NCBI GenBank assembly: GCA_937892955.1 | Contig: CALBKH010000059.1 | Span: 1 to 62,061 of the forward strand | Direction: 5' to 3' | Source: an uncultured Alphaproteobacteria bacterium | GTDB taxonomy: Bacteria > Pseudomonadota > Alphaproteobacteria > Rhizobiales > Ancalomicrobiaceae | Length of the DNA stretch: 62,061 nt | In this document: positions 48,393 to 57,523 of the stretch, in pieces | How the letters are laid out: each line of letters opens with the position of its first letter | How positions within the stretch are numbered: position 1 is the first letter of the stretch | Translations under genes and position numbers: made by a program | The notes under the pieces: model-generated | The model's input: only the letters and a program-made list of their open reading frames with translations | Databases searched by the model: none | What the model was told of the DNA's origin: nothing

Positions 48393-48487
48393 TCGCGATG
48401 CCGCCATCCTCGTCGAAGTCGCCGAGGCGAAAACTCGGAGCATCGACGTCGGACCGATCGTGGGTGGCACGAGGGACCGAAACGCAT

Positions 48488-48521
48488 GAAAAAGCGCGCG
48501 GACCCGATCGGATCCGCGCGC
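48488..48521 (-). terminator. Terminator of the ATPase zeta gene
   Basis: On the minus strand, GCGCGCGGATCCGATCGG then TCCGCGCGC forms a long near-perfect stem followed by TTTTTC, about 40 bases after the gene stop. Confidence 0.8.
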
Positions 48522-48558
48522 CGAAATCGTCTCGCTCGACCGAGCCCGCGGGCTCGGA

Positions 48559-48882
48559 TCAGCCCTGGGTCTTGATCTGCTCGATCGCCGTGGCCATCAG
48601 CTCTTCCATGGCGCGGCGAATCTGGTGGTCGGACTGGCCGACGTTCGCAGCGTCGAAATCCTTGCGGATCTTGCGGAAGACGTCCTCGTCGCCGGCCTCT
48701 TCGAAATCGGCCGCGACCACTTCCTTGGCGTAGTCCGCCGCCTTGTCGCCGGAAAGCCCGAGCTTTTCCGCCGCCCACAGGCCGAGCAGCTTGTTGCGGC
48801 GGGCCGAAGCCTTGAACTGCAGCTCTTCGTCGTGGGCGAACTTCTTCTCGAAGGCCTCTTCGCGCTTGTCGAACGTGGTCAT
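48559..48882 (-). CDS. F1F0-ATPase inhibitor subunit zeta (DUF1476)
   Basis: A 107-residue all-helical protein starting MTTFDKREEAFEKKFAHDEE, with KASARRNKLLGLWAAEKLG and VAADFEEAGDEDVFRKI. This is the alphaproteobacterial zeta subunit that blocks ATP hydrolysis by F1 (first described in Paracoccus). Length is right. It is transcribed alone, divergent from purC. Confidence 0.95.
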   Translation of the reverse strand: MTTFDKREEAFEKKFAHDEELQFKASARRNKLLGLWAAEKLGLSGDKAADYAKEVVAADFEEAGDEDVFRKIRKDFDAANVGQSDHQIRRAMEELMATAIEQIKTQG

Positions 48883-49304
48883 GTCCCGAAATCTCCTGGA
48901 AAACCGCGAAGGCATCGCGTATAGGGGGGCCCTTGTCGAGGCACTGATAGCGCCCGACGACCCGCAAATCAACGGGACCTTCGACGACCCGGCGTCGCAC
49001 CGTCCCGTCTCCTCGTGTCCCCGCCGCAGCGTAGCGCCGCATGGCCGCTCACATTGTGAAGGCGGGTCGCATCGGATAATGTGGGCTCGTCGGCGCGCGG
49101 GACGTGGGGAGATTCCCCGCACCCGCGCGTCGTCCTTCGGTGGAGGCCGGCGGCGAAAGCCGGTTTCCGTGGGAGGTCGTCCGCGCGCCTCGTCGTCGTC
49201 GCGCCCCGGTCGAACCGGACGCGGCAACCGGCCCGCACCCGGACGGGCCGCTCTCGGAGGCCTCCGGCCGAATGGATTTCCTCTTCAGACCACGGTACGT
49301 ACCC
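48883..49304. other. Divergent intergenic region between zeta subunit and purC
   Basis: 422 bases without a recognisable gene. A sigma-70-like promoter lies at 49054-49082 and, if used, gives purC a leader of about 215 bases with a small hairpin (GTGGGGAGATTCCCCGCAC, near 49104-49122). Confidence 0.4.
49054..49082 (+). promoter_or_regulatory. Candidate sigma-70 promoter of purC
   Basis: TTGTGA, 17-base spacer, TAATGT. It is the best -35/-10 pair in the gap and faces purC. Confidence 0.35.
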
Positions 49305-50072
49305 ATGAATCGTCGGCGCCGCATCTACGAAGGCAAGGCCAAGATCCTCTACGAGGGTCCCGAACCGGGAACGCTCATCCAGCACTTCAAGGATGACGCG
49401 ACCGCGTTCAACGCCAAGAAGCACGCCGTCATCGACGGCAAGGGCGTGCTCAACAACCGCATCTCCGAGTTCGTCTTCAACCAGCTCAACGCGCTGGGTG
49501 TGCCGACTCACTTCATCAAGCGCCTCAACATGCGCGAGCAGTTGATCCGCGAGGTCGAGATCATCCCGCTCGAGGTGGTGGTGCGCAACGTCGCCGCCGG
49601 GTCCCTCTCGACCCGTCTCGGCATCCCCGAGGGGACCCAGCTGCCGCGCTCGATCATCGAGTTCTACTACAAGAACGACGAGCTCAACGACCCGATGGTG
49701 TCGGAGGAGCACATCACGGCGTTCGGCTGGGCGAGCCCGCAGGACATCGACGACATCATGGCGCTCGCCATCCGCGTCAACGACTTCCTCTCCGGCCTGT
49801 TCCTCGGCGTCGGCATCCGTCTGGTCGACTTCAAGATCGAGTTCGGCCGGCTGTGGGAAGGCGACATGATGCGCATCGTGCTCGCCGACGAGATCTCGCC
49901 CGACAGCTGCCGCCTGTGGGACCAGTCGACCGGCGACAAGCTCGACAAGGACCGCTTCCGTCGCGACCTCGGCGGCATGCTCGAGGCCTACCAGGAAGTC
50001 GCCCGCCGCCTCGGCATCCTCAACGACAACGTCACCCCCGCCGCCGGCTCCGGCCCGACGCTGGTGGAGTGA
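49305..50072 (+). CDS. purC: SAICAR synthetase
   Basis: A 255-residue PurC that joins aspartate to CAIR in purine synthesis. The N-terminus MNRRRRIYEGKAKILYEGPE and the motifs FIKRLNMREQLIREVEIIPLE, VVRNVAAGSLSTRLG and ADEISPDSCRLWD are diagnostic. I chose ATG 49305; an in-frame ATG at 49272 is possible. purS-purQ-purL lie about 4 kb downstream, separated by unrelated genes. Confidence 0.96.
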   Translation: MNRRRRIYEGKAKILYEGPEPGTLIQHFKDDATAFNAKKHAVIDGKGVLNNRISEFVFNQLNALGVPTHFIKRLNMREQLIREVEIIPLEVVVRNVAAGSLSTRLGIPEGTQLPRSIIEFYYKNDELNDPMVSEEHITAFGWASPQDIDDIMALAIRVNDFLSGLFLGVGIRLVDFKIEFGRLWEGDMMRIVLADEISPDSCRLWDQSTGDKLDKDRFRRDLGGMLEAYQEVARRLGILNDNVTPAAGSGPTLVE

Positions 50073-50104
50073 GGCGCGATCCGCGCGATCGGTCGGATGA
50101 AACG

Positions 50105-50138
50105 AAAAGGCCGGCGCCGCGAGGCGCCGGCCTTTCTC
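50105..50138. terminator. Bidirectional terminator between purC and the thioredoxin-like gene
   Basis: Stem GGCCGGCGCC / GGCGCCGGCC with loop GCGA, flanked by AAAA on the left and TTTCT on the right. It can serve both convergent genes. Confidence 0.85.
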
Positions 50139-50168
50139 GTCGCGAAATCGAATCGACGACGAGATCGC

Positions 50169-50405
50169 TCACCCCGCCAGCCACTTCGCCACGTCTTCCG
50201 CCTTCGGCAAGCCGCCGGCATGGACGACCTTGCCGTCGACGACGATGCCCGGCGTCGCCGCGATGCCGAAACCGGCGATCGCCGCGTAGTCGGTGACCTT
50301 CTCCAGCGCGATCTCGAGCCCGAGCTTCGCCGCTTCCGTCTTCACCAGCTCGGCCGTCGCCTCGCAACGTTTGCAGCCCGGCCCCAACACTTTGACGGTC
50401 TTCAT
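50169..50405 (-). CDS. Small thioredoxin-like redox protein (CKRC motif)
   Basis: A 78-residue minimal thioredoxin fold protein of the MTH895/TM0996 type: KTVKVLGPGCKRCEATAELV with the CxxC, cis-Pro in ATPGIVVDG. Such genes often follow arsR-linked permease genes, as here (26 bases after the permease), and may deliver reducing equivalents or metalloid. Confidence 0.88.
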   Translation of the reverse strand: MKTVKVLGPGCKRCEATAELVKTEAAKLGLEIALEKVTDYAAIAGFGIAATPGIVVDGKVVHAGGLPKAEDVAKWLAG

Positions 50406-50431
50406 CGGAAGTCTCCCGGTCTTCGCTCTTC

Positions 50432-51508
50432 TCAACCGAAGAGCGCGTTGAAGAGGTAGCCCACCGCCAGGATGCCGAGACCGACGACACCGACGAAGAC
50501 GGCGATCAGACGGTCGGTCAGCACCTTGCGCAGGATCAGGAGTTCGGGCGCGGAGAGCGCGATGACGCTCATCATGAAGGCGAGCACGGTGCCGAGCGCC
50601 GCGCCCTTGGCGATCAGCGCCTCGACCACCGGCACGATTCCCGCGGCGTTGGAATACATCGGGATGCCGACCACCACCGCCGCCGGGACCGACCACCACG
50701 CCCCGCGCCCCATGATCGAGGCGAGCAGGTCCGCCGGCACCCAGCCGTGGATGAACGCCCCGACGGCGATGCCGGCGAGGATCCATGCCCATACCTTGCC
50801 GACGATATCCTTCACCGCGTCGACGCCGGCCCTGAGCCGATCGACCACGTCGAGGTCTTCGGGCGGCAGATCGACCGCCCCGGCACGCACCGCCTTGACC
50901 CAGTCCTGCAGCCAGCCTTCGAGATGGAAGCGGCCGATGACGAAGCCGGCGACGATCGCCACGCCGAGGCCGAAGGCGAGATAGGTCGCCGCCACCTTCC
51001 AGCCGAGCAGGGCGAAGAGCAGGCCGAGCGCCACCTCGTTGACCATCGGCGCGGCGATCAGGAAGGAGAAGGTGACGCCGAGCGGCACCCCGGCCGAGAC
51101 GAAGCCGATGAACAGCGGCACCGCCGAGCACGAGCAGAACGGCGTGACGATGCCGAGCGAGGCCGCGGCGACGTTGCCGACCCCTTCGGCACGGCCGGCG
51201 AGCAGCGCCCGCGTCCGCTCCGCCGAGAAGAAGCTGCGCACCACGCCCATGACGAAGACCACCAGGGTGAGCAACATCAACACCTTGGGCGTGTCGTAGA
51301 GGAAGAAGGCGACCGCCTCGGCCGCGTGGCTGCCGGGGGCGAGCGGCAACGCCGCCGTCGCCCGGTCGGCGAGCAGCTTCAACTGGCCATAGACGAGCCA
51401 CCACAGAACGAGTGCGGCGAGCGTGCCGCCGATCCACAGGGCCCGCGACGAGGTCGGGGATTTCGGCGCGGGCCCTGCCCCACAGGATGTCACCCGACAG
51501 TCGCTCAT
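50432..51508 (-). CDS. Permease of the UPF0718/ArsP family
   Basis: A 358-residue membrane protein with about eight helices. The motif TPFCSCSAVPLFIGF is the signature of the UPF0718 family, whose ArsP members export trivalent organoarsenicals; IAAPMVNEVAL and a second VGIPMYSNAAGIVPV repeat follow. The start at 51508 overlaps the ArsR stop (ATGA). The operon arsR-permease-thioredoxin suggests export of a thiophilic metalloid or metal. Confidence 0.88.
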   Translation of the reverse strand: MSDCRVTSCGAGPAPKSPTSSRALWIGGTLAALVLWWLVYGQLKLLADRATAALPLAPGSHAAEAVAFFLYDTPKVLMLLTLVVFVMGVVRSFFSAERTRALLAGRAEGVGNVAAASLGIVTPFCSCSAVPLFIGFVSAGVPLGVTFSFLIAAPMVNEVALGLLFALLGWKVAATYLAFGLGVAIVAGFVIGRFHLEGWLQDWVKAVRAGAVDLPPEDLDVVDRLRAGVDAVKDIVGKVWAWILAGIAVGAFIHGWVPADLLASIMGRGAWWSVPAAVVVGIPMYSNAAGIVPVVEALIAKGAALGTVLAFMMSVIALSAPELLILRKVLTDRLIAVFVGVVGLGILAVGYLFNALFG

Positions 51509-51807
51509 GCCGCCGCCTCCTGCCCCGCCGTGTCGCCGGCATGCGCCAGCGCCGCATCGACCAACGCCGCGACCTCCGGCGCCAGCCGGACCGAACGGGT
51601 GTAGCGCACCCACTGGCGATCCCGCCGCCCGGTCACCAAGCCGGCCGCTTCGAGCACGCTCATGTGCCGCGACATCCGCGACTGGGTCGCCCCGAGCCGC
51701 TCCATGAGTTCGCAGACGCAGTGCTCGCGCCCGTCCCACAGGAGCCGGAGCGCCCCGAGACGGGTCGGTTCGGCGAGGGCCGAGAGGAGATCGACGGTTC
51801 GCTTCAT
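51505..51807 (-). CDS. ArsR-family metalloregulator
   Basis: A 100-residue winged-helix repressor. The inducer-binding motif CVCEL is present before the recognition region RLGATQSRMSRHMSVLE, as in arsenic/antimony-responsive ArsR. ATG 51807 preferred over GTG 51810. First gene of the three-gene operon; the palindrome at 51945-51962 upstream is a candidate operator. Confidence 0.92.
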   Translation of the reverse strand: MKRTVDLLSALAEPTRLGALRLLWDGREHCVCELMERLGATQSRMSRHMSVLEAAGLVTGRRDRQWVRYTRSVRLAPEVAALVDAALAHAGDTAGQEAAA

Positions 51808-51944
51808 CACCCTGCCCCTTGGCGCTTCGAAGACCGGCTCGGCGAACCCGGCGTGCGAATGGCTACATCGGTACCCGGGTACCAGCTACCGGCCGACGAC
51901 CCGTCCCGCGAGTGCACCCGTTCGGATCGGCATTGATCAATATG

Positions 51945-51962
51945 CGCTCATGCGCATGAGCG
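51945..51962. promoter_or_regulatory. Candidate ArsR operator
   Basis: CGCTCATGCGCATGAGCG is a perfect 18-base palindrome in the AT-richer start of the region upstream of arsR, with a flanking TGATCAATATG. Likely autoregulatory site; not experimentally known. Confidence 0.45.
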
Positions 51963-52202
51963 ATCAAGCGCATTTTGCTCCACGAGATCGGGGTTGGAAA
52001 CGATGTCGACGACCCACGGGGTGCCGGACATTTCCTGGCCACGCCCCAGCTATCGGGACCGCATATTCGAAAAGGCCGTCGCGTCGATTCTCATGCGCGA
52101 CCCTTCGAGATGGGTCTGCGCCCCCCGCGGGATGGAAAGTGTCGAACGACGCGAGCCGACCGAAGCCACCGGTACGGCTGTTCCGCTCTCTCCTCTCGGT
52201 TC

Positions 52203-52290
52203 GCCATCGCCGGGCCCGGCCCGGCGATCCAAGGGCCCATCTCCGAGCGGAGAGCCCGCCGGGTCGCCGGGTCGAGCCCGGCGATGACGG
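52203..52290. repeat. Palindromic intergenic repeat, CGGGTC..CCCGG type
   Basis: Two linked hairpins: ATCGCCGGGC-CCG-GCCCGGCGAT and TCGCCGGG-TCGAGC-CCGGCGA followed by TGACGG. The second matches the very common alphaproteobacterial intergenic repeat around CGGGTCGAGCCCGGCGATGA. Confidence 0.8.
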
Positions 52291-52419
52291 CTTGCAGTGG
52301 CTTTCCTCCATCGACGATGCCCACCGCTGCGGACACGAACGTATTCGACGTCGGGAGGCCACCCGTCCCGGAGCCTCCATCACGAGGCCCCGGCGTTTCA
52401 TCGGCGAGCACCGGGCCCC

Positions 52420-52464
52420 CATGGTGAGGTGGCGCGCGTCGCGCGCCGTCTCGACCCATCGCAC
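52420..52464. repeat. Degenerate half copy of repeat family A
   Basis: CATGGTGAGGTGGCGCGCG followed by CGCCGTCTCGACCCATCGC retains the inner and outer right-hand arms seen at 44400-44443. Its left partner is scrambled (52370-52395). Confidence 0.65.
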
Positions 52465-52483
52465 CCCACATTCGCCCGACTCG

Positions 52484-52519
52484 AAACGAAACCGGCCGGC
52501 GTCTCGCGACGCCGGCCGG
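52484..52519 (-). terminator. Terminator of the cyclopropane synthase-like gene
   Basis: Stem CCGGCCGGCGTC / GACGCCGGCCGG with a TCGC loop; on the minus strand it is followed by TTTCGTTTCG, about 30 bases after the gene stop. Confidence 0.85.
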
Positions 52520-52550
52520 CCGAAATCCAGGATCCGTGGACCACGTGGCC

Positions 52551-53864
52551 TCAGCGATAGAGGTCCTTGCGCGTCCACGGCAGGCCGGAGAAGCCCGAGC
52601 GGCGCCTCGAGGCGAGCGTCTGGTAGACCAGGATCGGGCCACGCTGGAAGCCGAGGGTCGTCATGGCGAAATAGGCGAGCCACAGCCGCGTCTTGGCCGC
52701 ACCGACTTCCGCCTCCGCCCTGTCGCGGTTGGCGGCCAGCCGCTCGCTCCAGCACCGCGTCGTGCGCGAGAAGTGCTCGCGCCAGTTCTCGACGTCGTGG
52801 ACCTCGAAGCCGAGACGCTCCAGGTTGGTCACCGTGAGGCCGATGTGGTCGAGTTCGCCGCCGGGGAAGATGCAGGTGGTGATGAACTTCATGTAGGCGG
52901 TCTGCTTGCGGAACTTCGAGAGGTCGCGCGTCGCCCGCCGCACCGACGCCTGGTGCAGGTAGAGCCCGCGCGGCTTCAGGAGCTTGTGCATCTGCAAGAA
53001 GTGGCGGTCGTGGTTGTCGAGGCCGACGTGCTCGAACATCTCGATCTGGGCGATCTTGTCGTAGACCTCCTCGCCCTCGATCTCGCGATAGTCCTTGAGC
53101 TCGAGCTTCACCTTGTCGGCGATGCCGAGGCGGGCGAGCTTGGCGGTGACGAAGTCGAACTGCTTCTGCGACAGGGTGACACCGTGGGCGGTGACGCCGT
53201 AGTTGCGGACCGCGTGGCAGATCAGACCGCCCCAGCCGCAGCCGATGTCGAGCAGATGGTCGCCCGGCTTCAGCCTGAGACGCCGACAGATCATGTCGAG
53301 CTTGAAGATCTGCGCATCCTCGAGCGTCGTCTCGTCGTCCTGGAAATAGGCCGACGAATAGACCATCTCGGGATCGAGGAAGAGCCCGAAGAACTCGTTC
53401 GACACGTCGTAGTGGAACTGGATCAGTTCCTTGTCGTTGCGACCGGATTCGGGCTTCTTCGCGACGTCGGCGGTATAGGCGTTACCGGCATCGATGGCGG
53501 CGACATCGCGGCGGGAGAAGACGAAGGGCAGCAGATTCTTGATCAGCCACCACTTGGACAGACCGCGCGCCGTCTTCAGCACCTTCATGTGGTCCCAACG
53601 CTCGATCGCCTCGAGCGGCGTGCCGCCGACGATGTCGAAGTCGCCCGCGGCGTAGAGCATGTAGACGGTCATCAGCTTCGGGCTGAGCAGCATGCGGCGG
53701 ATGACGTCCGGATGAGCGATGCGGATACGGATGTCGTCGCGCGCCGACCTGCCGAGCGGCACCACTTCACCGTTCCACAATTCGAGCGACAGATCGGCGT
53801 CGACCTTCTCCGCCACATGGGCCGCGATACGCTTCGCCGCCTCGATCCGTGTGTCACCCGCCAT
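52551..53864 (-). CDS. Cyclopropane-fatty-acyl-phospholipid synthase family methyltransferase
   Basis: A 437-residue SAM-dependent enzyme. An N-terminal lipid-binding domain (SPKLMTVYMLYAAGDFDIVGG) precedes the methyltransferase core: YDVSNEFFGLFLDPEMVYSS, GDHLLDIGCGWGGL (SAM motif I), AQIEMFEHVG and TTCIFPGGELDH. It should methylate unsaturated acyl chains of membrane phospholipids. GGCGGGTGACAC lies just past the ATG; upstream AGGGATTTC is a modest ribosome-binding site. Confidence 0.93.
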   Translation of the reverse strand: MAGDTRIEAAKRIAAHVAEKVDADLSLELWNGEVVPLGRSARDDIRIRIAHPDVIRRMLLSPKLMTVYMLYAAGDFDIVGGTPLEAIERWDHMKVLKTARGLSKWWLIKNLLPFVFSRRDVAAIDAGNAYTADVAKKPESGRNDKELIQFHYDVSNEFFGLFLDPEMVYSSAYFQDDETTLEDAQIFKLDMICRRLRLKPGDHLLDIGCGWGGLICHAVRNYGVTAHGVTLSQKQFDFVTAKLARLGIADKVKLELKDYREIEGEEVYDKIAQIEMFEHVGLDNHDRHFLQMHKLLKPRGLYLHQASVRRATRDLSKFRKQTAYMKFITTCIFPGGELDHIGLTVTNLERLGFEVHDVENWREHFSRTTRCWSERLAANRDRAEAEVGAAKTRLWLAYFAMTTLGFQRGPILVYQTLASRRRSGFSGLPWTRKDLYR

Positions 53865-54113
53865 GCTCGAAATCCCTCTCGCGGCCGCACCGCGCCATGC
53901 TTTCGATGAACCGCCCGGTTCTACAAGACGCGAGAAGGGCTGCCAACCTTCGATCCGGCGTGGTCGGCCGATCTCCTCGCCGAGTGTTCGGCTTGCCCCT
54001 CCTCGCGTCGCATGCTACGCGCGGGCTCGATCGAAGAAACGTCGGCGGACGGCGAGTCCGGACCGGCCTTTTCGGCGTTTCCGAGCCCGTGCCACCAGCC
54101 GAGGACGACCCCC

Positions 54114-54353
54114 ATGAAAGCCCGCGTCACCGTCACCCTCAAGAACGGCGTTCTCGACCCCCAGGGCAAGGCGATCCAGGGGGCGCTGAAGAGCCTCGGC
54201 TTCGCCGGCGTCGACGACGTCCGCCAGGGCAAGCTGATCGAGCTCGAGCTGGCCACCTCCGACCGCGCCGCGGCCGAGGCCGAGGTCACCGCCATGTGCG
54301 AGAAGCTGCTCGCCAACACCGTCATCGAGAACTACCGGATCGAACTGGTCTGA
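54114..54353 (+). CDS. purS: FGAM synthetase subunit PurS
   Basis: A 79-residue PurS starting MKARVTVTLKNGVLDPQGKA, with SLGFAGVDDVRQGKLIELEL and ENYRIELV. It bridges PurL and PurQ in the three-part FGAM synthetase. purQ follows after 114 bases. Confidence 0.96.
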   Translation: MKARVTVTLKNGVLDPQGKAIQGALKSLGFAGVDDVRQGKLIELELATSDRAAAEAEVTAMCEKLLANTVIENYRIELV

Positions 54354-54467
54354 GCCGCGCCGAGCCGCCGGCTCCGGGCGTCGCGACGCGCCTCTCGCGC
54401 CCGCGCCCGTCGCTCGAGACCTTCGGCCGCGGCCCGCTCCGCCCGGCCCCGTGACAGGATGAAGCCC

Positions 54468-55157
54468 ATGAAGTCCGCCGTTCTCGTCTTCCCCGGCATC
54501 AATCGCGAACGCGACATGGCCCGCGCCTTCGAAGTGGTGACGGGCGTGAAGCCGGTCATGGTCTGGCACACCGAGACCGAACTGCCCGACGGCGTCGACG
54601 TCGTCGCCGTGCCCGGCGGCTTCTCCTACGGCGACTACCTGCGCTGCGGCGCCATCGCCGCCCGCTCGCCGATCATCGACGCGGTGAAGCGCCACGCCGA
54701 CCGCGGCGGCTACGTGCTCGGCGTCTGCAACGGCTTCCAGATCGTCACCGAGATCGGCCTGCTGCCGGGCGCTCTGATGCGCAACGCCTCGCTGAAGTTC
54801 GTCTGCAAGGAGGTCCATCTGCGCGTCGACGACCCGACGACCGCCTTCACCTCCGCCTACACCGCCGGTCAGGTCATCCGCTGCCCGATCGCCCACGGCG
54901 AAGGCAACTACTACGCCGATCCCGAGACGCTCGCCCGTCTCGAGGGTGAGGGCCGCGTGGTCTTCCGCTACTGCGACGAACTCGGCCGCACCACCGAAGC
55001 CGCCGACCCGAACGGCTCGCTCAACCACATCGCCGGCATCGTCAACGAGCGCGGCAACGTGCTCGGCATGATGCCGCACCCGGAGAACCTGATCGAAGCA
55101 CTGCAGGGCGGCACCGACGGCCGCGGCCTGTTCGAGAGCCTCGCCAAGGTGGCGTGA
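54468..55157 (+). CDS. purQ: FGAM synthetase glutaminase subunit PurQ
   Basis: A 229-residue class I glutamine amidotransferase: KSAVLVFPGINRERDMARAF, PGGFSYGDYLRCGAIAA, nucleophile in GVCNGFQIV and the His/Glu pair in MMPHPENL. The ATG at 54468 is preceded by AGGA at good distance; ATG 54459 overlaps that site. It supplies ammonia to PurL. Confidence 0.97.
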   Translation: MKSAVLVFPGINRERDMARAFEVVTGVKPVMVWHTETELPDGVDVVAVPGGFSYGDYLRCGAIAARSPIIDAVKRHADRGGYVLGVCNGFQIVTEIGLLPGALMRNASLKFVCKEVHLRVDDPTTAFTSAYTAGQVIRCPIAHGEGNYYADPETLARLEGEGRVVFRYCDELGRTTEAADPNGSLNHIAGIVNERGNVLGMMPHPENLIEALQGGTDGRGLFESLAKVA

Positions 55158-55215
55158 GCGATCCGCCGATCCCCGTTTCGCGCGTCTTTCCGCGCCAGCC
55201 TCACGAGGCGGACCC

Positions 55216-57435
55216 ATGATCCCGAACGAAGTGAAGATCACCCCGGAACTCGTCGCCGAACACGGCCTCAAGCCGGACGAGTACCAGCGCATCCTCGATC
55301 TGATCGGCCGCGAGCCGACGCTGACCGAGCTCGGCATCTTCTCGGCCATGTGGAACGAGCACTGTTCCTACAAGTCGTCGAAGAAGTGGCTGAGGAAGCT
55401 CCCCACCAAGGGCGAGCGCGTCCTCATCGGCCCCGGCGAGAACGCCGGCGTCGTCGACATCGGCGACAATCAGGCCGTCGTCTTCAAGATGGAGAGCCAC
55501 AATCACCCCTCCTACATCGAGCCCTATCAGGGCGCGACGACGGGTGTCGGCGGAATCCTGCGCGACGTCTTCACCATGGGCGCCCGGCCGATCGCGGCGA
55601 TGAACGCCCTGCGCTTCGGTGAACCGGCCCATCCCAAAACCCACCACATCGTCTCCGGCGTCGTCGCCGGCGTCGGCGGCTACGGCAACTCCTTCGGCGT
55701 GCCCACGGTCGGCGGCGAGGTGAACTTCCACAAGCGTTACAACGGCAACTGTCTGGTCAACGCCTTCGCCGCGGGCCTCCTCGACGCCGACGAGATCTTC
55801 CTGTCGGAGGCCAAGGGCGTCGGCATGCCGGTGGTCTATCTCGGCTCGAAGACCGGCCGCGACGGCATCCACGGCGCCTCGATGGCCTCCGCCGAATTCG
55901 ACGACAACTCGGCCGAGAAGCGCCCGACCGTCCAGGTCGGCGACCCCTTCTCGGAGAAGCTGCTGCTCGAGGCCTCGCTCGAACTGATGGCCTCCGGCGC
56001 CGTCATCGCCATCCAGGACATGGGCGCCGCGGGTCTGACCTGCTCGGCGGTCGAAATGGGCGCCAAGGGCAATCTCGGCCTCGAGCTGAACCTCGACGCG
56101 GTGCCGTGCCGCGAGCCGGGCATGACGGCTTATGAGATGATGCTGTCGGAGAGCCAGGAGCGCATGCTCATGGTGCTGCATCCGCATCTCGAGGAGAAGG
56201 CCGAAGCGATCTTCCGTAAGTGGGGCCTCGACTTCGCCATCGTCGGCTACACGACCGACACGTTGCGCTTCGTCGTCAAGCACCACGGCGACGTCATGGC
56301 CGACCTGCCGATCAAGGACCTCGGCGATCAGGCCCCCGAATACGATCGCCCCTGGGTCGAGCCGAAGAAACTCCCCGTCCTCGATCCGGCGGCGACCCGG
56401 GCCCCCGACGACTACGGCAAGGCGTTGCTCGACCTCCTCGGCAGCCCCAACCTCTCCTCGCGCCGCTGGGTGTGGGAGCAGTACGATCACCTGATCCAGG
56501 GCAACACCGTGCAGCGCCCCGGCGGCGACGCCGCGGTCGTCCGCGTCGAGCGCCCGAACGGCGGCAAGGCCAAGGGCCTCGGCTTCACCTGCGACGTCAC
56601 GCCCCGCTACGTCGAGGCCGATCCTTTCGAGGGCGGCAAGCAGGCGATCGCCGAGAGCTGGCGCAATCTCTCCGCCGTCGGCGCCTTACCCGTCGCAGTG
56701 ACCGACAACCTCAACTTCGGCAATCCCGAGCGACCCGAGATCATGGGCCAGTTCGTCAAGGCGCTGGAGGGTCTCGGCGAGGCCTGTCGGGCGCTCGACA
56801 TGCCGATCGTCTCCGGCAACGTCTCGCTCTACAACGAGACCAACGGCGTCGCCATTCTGCCGACCCCGGCGATCGGCGCCGTCGGCTTGATGGACGACGT
56901 GACGAAGACCGTCGGCGTCGCCTTCGCCCACGACGAAGATGTCGTCGTGCTGATCGGCGAGACCACCGGCTGGATGGGTCAGTCCTCCTATCTCTCCGAA
57001 CTCTTCGGCCTGGAAGAGGGCGCGCCGCCGCCGGTCGACCTCGCGGTCGAGAAGAAGAACGGCGATTTCGTCCGCGAGGCCGTCATCGCCGGCCGCGTCA
57101 CCGCCGCCCACGATCTCTCCGACGGCGGCCTCCTGGTGGCGTTGGCCGAGATGGCCATGGCCGGCAAGAAAGGCGCCCGCATCCTCCTGCCGGAGATCGA
57201 CATCGCCCTCCACGCCTTCCTCTTCGGCGAGGATCAGGCGCGCTACGTCGTCACCGCTTCCCCGGCCGAGGCGTCGAAGCTGATCGTCGACGCCGCCATG
57301 GCCGGCGTCCCGGCCACCGCCATCGGCGCGGTCGGGGGTGACGCCCTCGTGATCGGCGAGCACTTGAACGTCGCCGTCACCGACCTAATTGATCGGCACG
57401 AATCTTGGTTCCCCGGTTACATGAGCGGCGTCTGA
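55216..57435 (+). CDS. purL: FGAM synthetase large subunit PurL (small type)
   Basis: A 739-residue PurL of the short type that needs PurS and PurQ. Landmarks are GIFSAMWNEHCSYKSSKKWL, VFKMESHNHPSYIEPYQGA, GEVNFHKRYNGNCLVN, DMGAAGLTCSAVEM and the C-terminal HDLSDGGLLVALAEM. It forms FGAM from FGAR, ATP and glutamine-derived ammonia. Third in purS-purQ-purL. Confidence 0.98.
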   Translation: MIPNEVKITPELVAEHGLKPDEYQRILDLIGREPTLTELGIFSAMWNEHCSYKSSKKWLRKLPTKGERVLIGPGENAGVVDIGDNQAVVFKMESHNHPSYIEPYQGATTGVGGILRDVFTMGARPIAAMNALRFGEPAHPKTHHIVSGVVAGVGGYGNSFGVPTVGGEVNFHKRYNGNCLVNAFAAGLLDADEIFLSEAKGVGMPVVYLGSKTGRDGIHGASMASAEFDDNSAEKRPTVQVGDPFSEKLLLEASLELMASGAVIAIQDMGAAGLTCSAVEMGAKGNLGLELNLDAVPCREPGMTAYEMMLSESQERMLMVLHPHLEEKAEAIFRKWGLDFAIVGYTTDTLRFVVKHHGDVMADLPIKDLGDQAPEYDRPWVEPKKLPVLDPAATRAPDDYGKALLDLLGSPNLSSRRWVWEQYDHLIQGNTVQRPGGDAAVVRVERPNGGKAKGLGFTCDVTPRYVEADPFEGGKQAIAESWRNLSAVGALPVAVTDNLNFGNPERPEIMGQFVKALEGLGEACRALDMPIVSGNVSLYNETNGVAILPTPAIGAVGLMDDVTKTVGVAFAHDEDVVVLIGETTGWMGQSSYLSELFGLEEGAPPPVDLAVEKKNGDFVREAVIAGRVTAAHDLSDGGLLVALAEMAMAGKKGARILLPEIDIALHAFLFGEDQARYVVTASPAEASKLIVDAAMAGVPATAIGAVGGDALVIGEHLNVAVTDLIDRHESWFPGYMSGV

Positions 57436-57523
57436 GCCGCTCGAACCGGACATCGACGCCTCCCGGTGTCGGCATCGCGACGATCGCGTCGACATCGGGA
57501 CAACGAAGGGGAGACGACGACGC

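Larger units (their letters stand above)
51808..52550. other. Repeat-rich intergenic region
   Basis: 743 bases with no credible gene. It holds an ArsR-like operator (51945-51962), a GGTACCCGGGTACC palindrome (51870-51883), a two-hairpin repeat (52203-52290), a half copy of repeat family A (52420-52464) and the terminator of the downstream minus-strand gene. Open frames here encode repeat-derived low-complexity sequence. Confidence 0.7.

Noticed and set aside
49104..49304. Purine riboswitch in the purC leader
   Set aside because: A hairpin exists, but I found no conserved purine-aptamer core bases.
51975..52427. 150-codon plus-strand frame in the repeat-rich gap
   Set aside because: It encodes repeat-derived sequence (for example VAGSSPAMTA), typical of translated palindromic repeats, with no ribosome-binding site.
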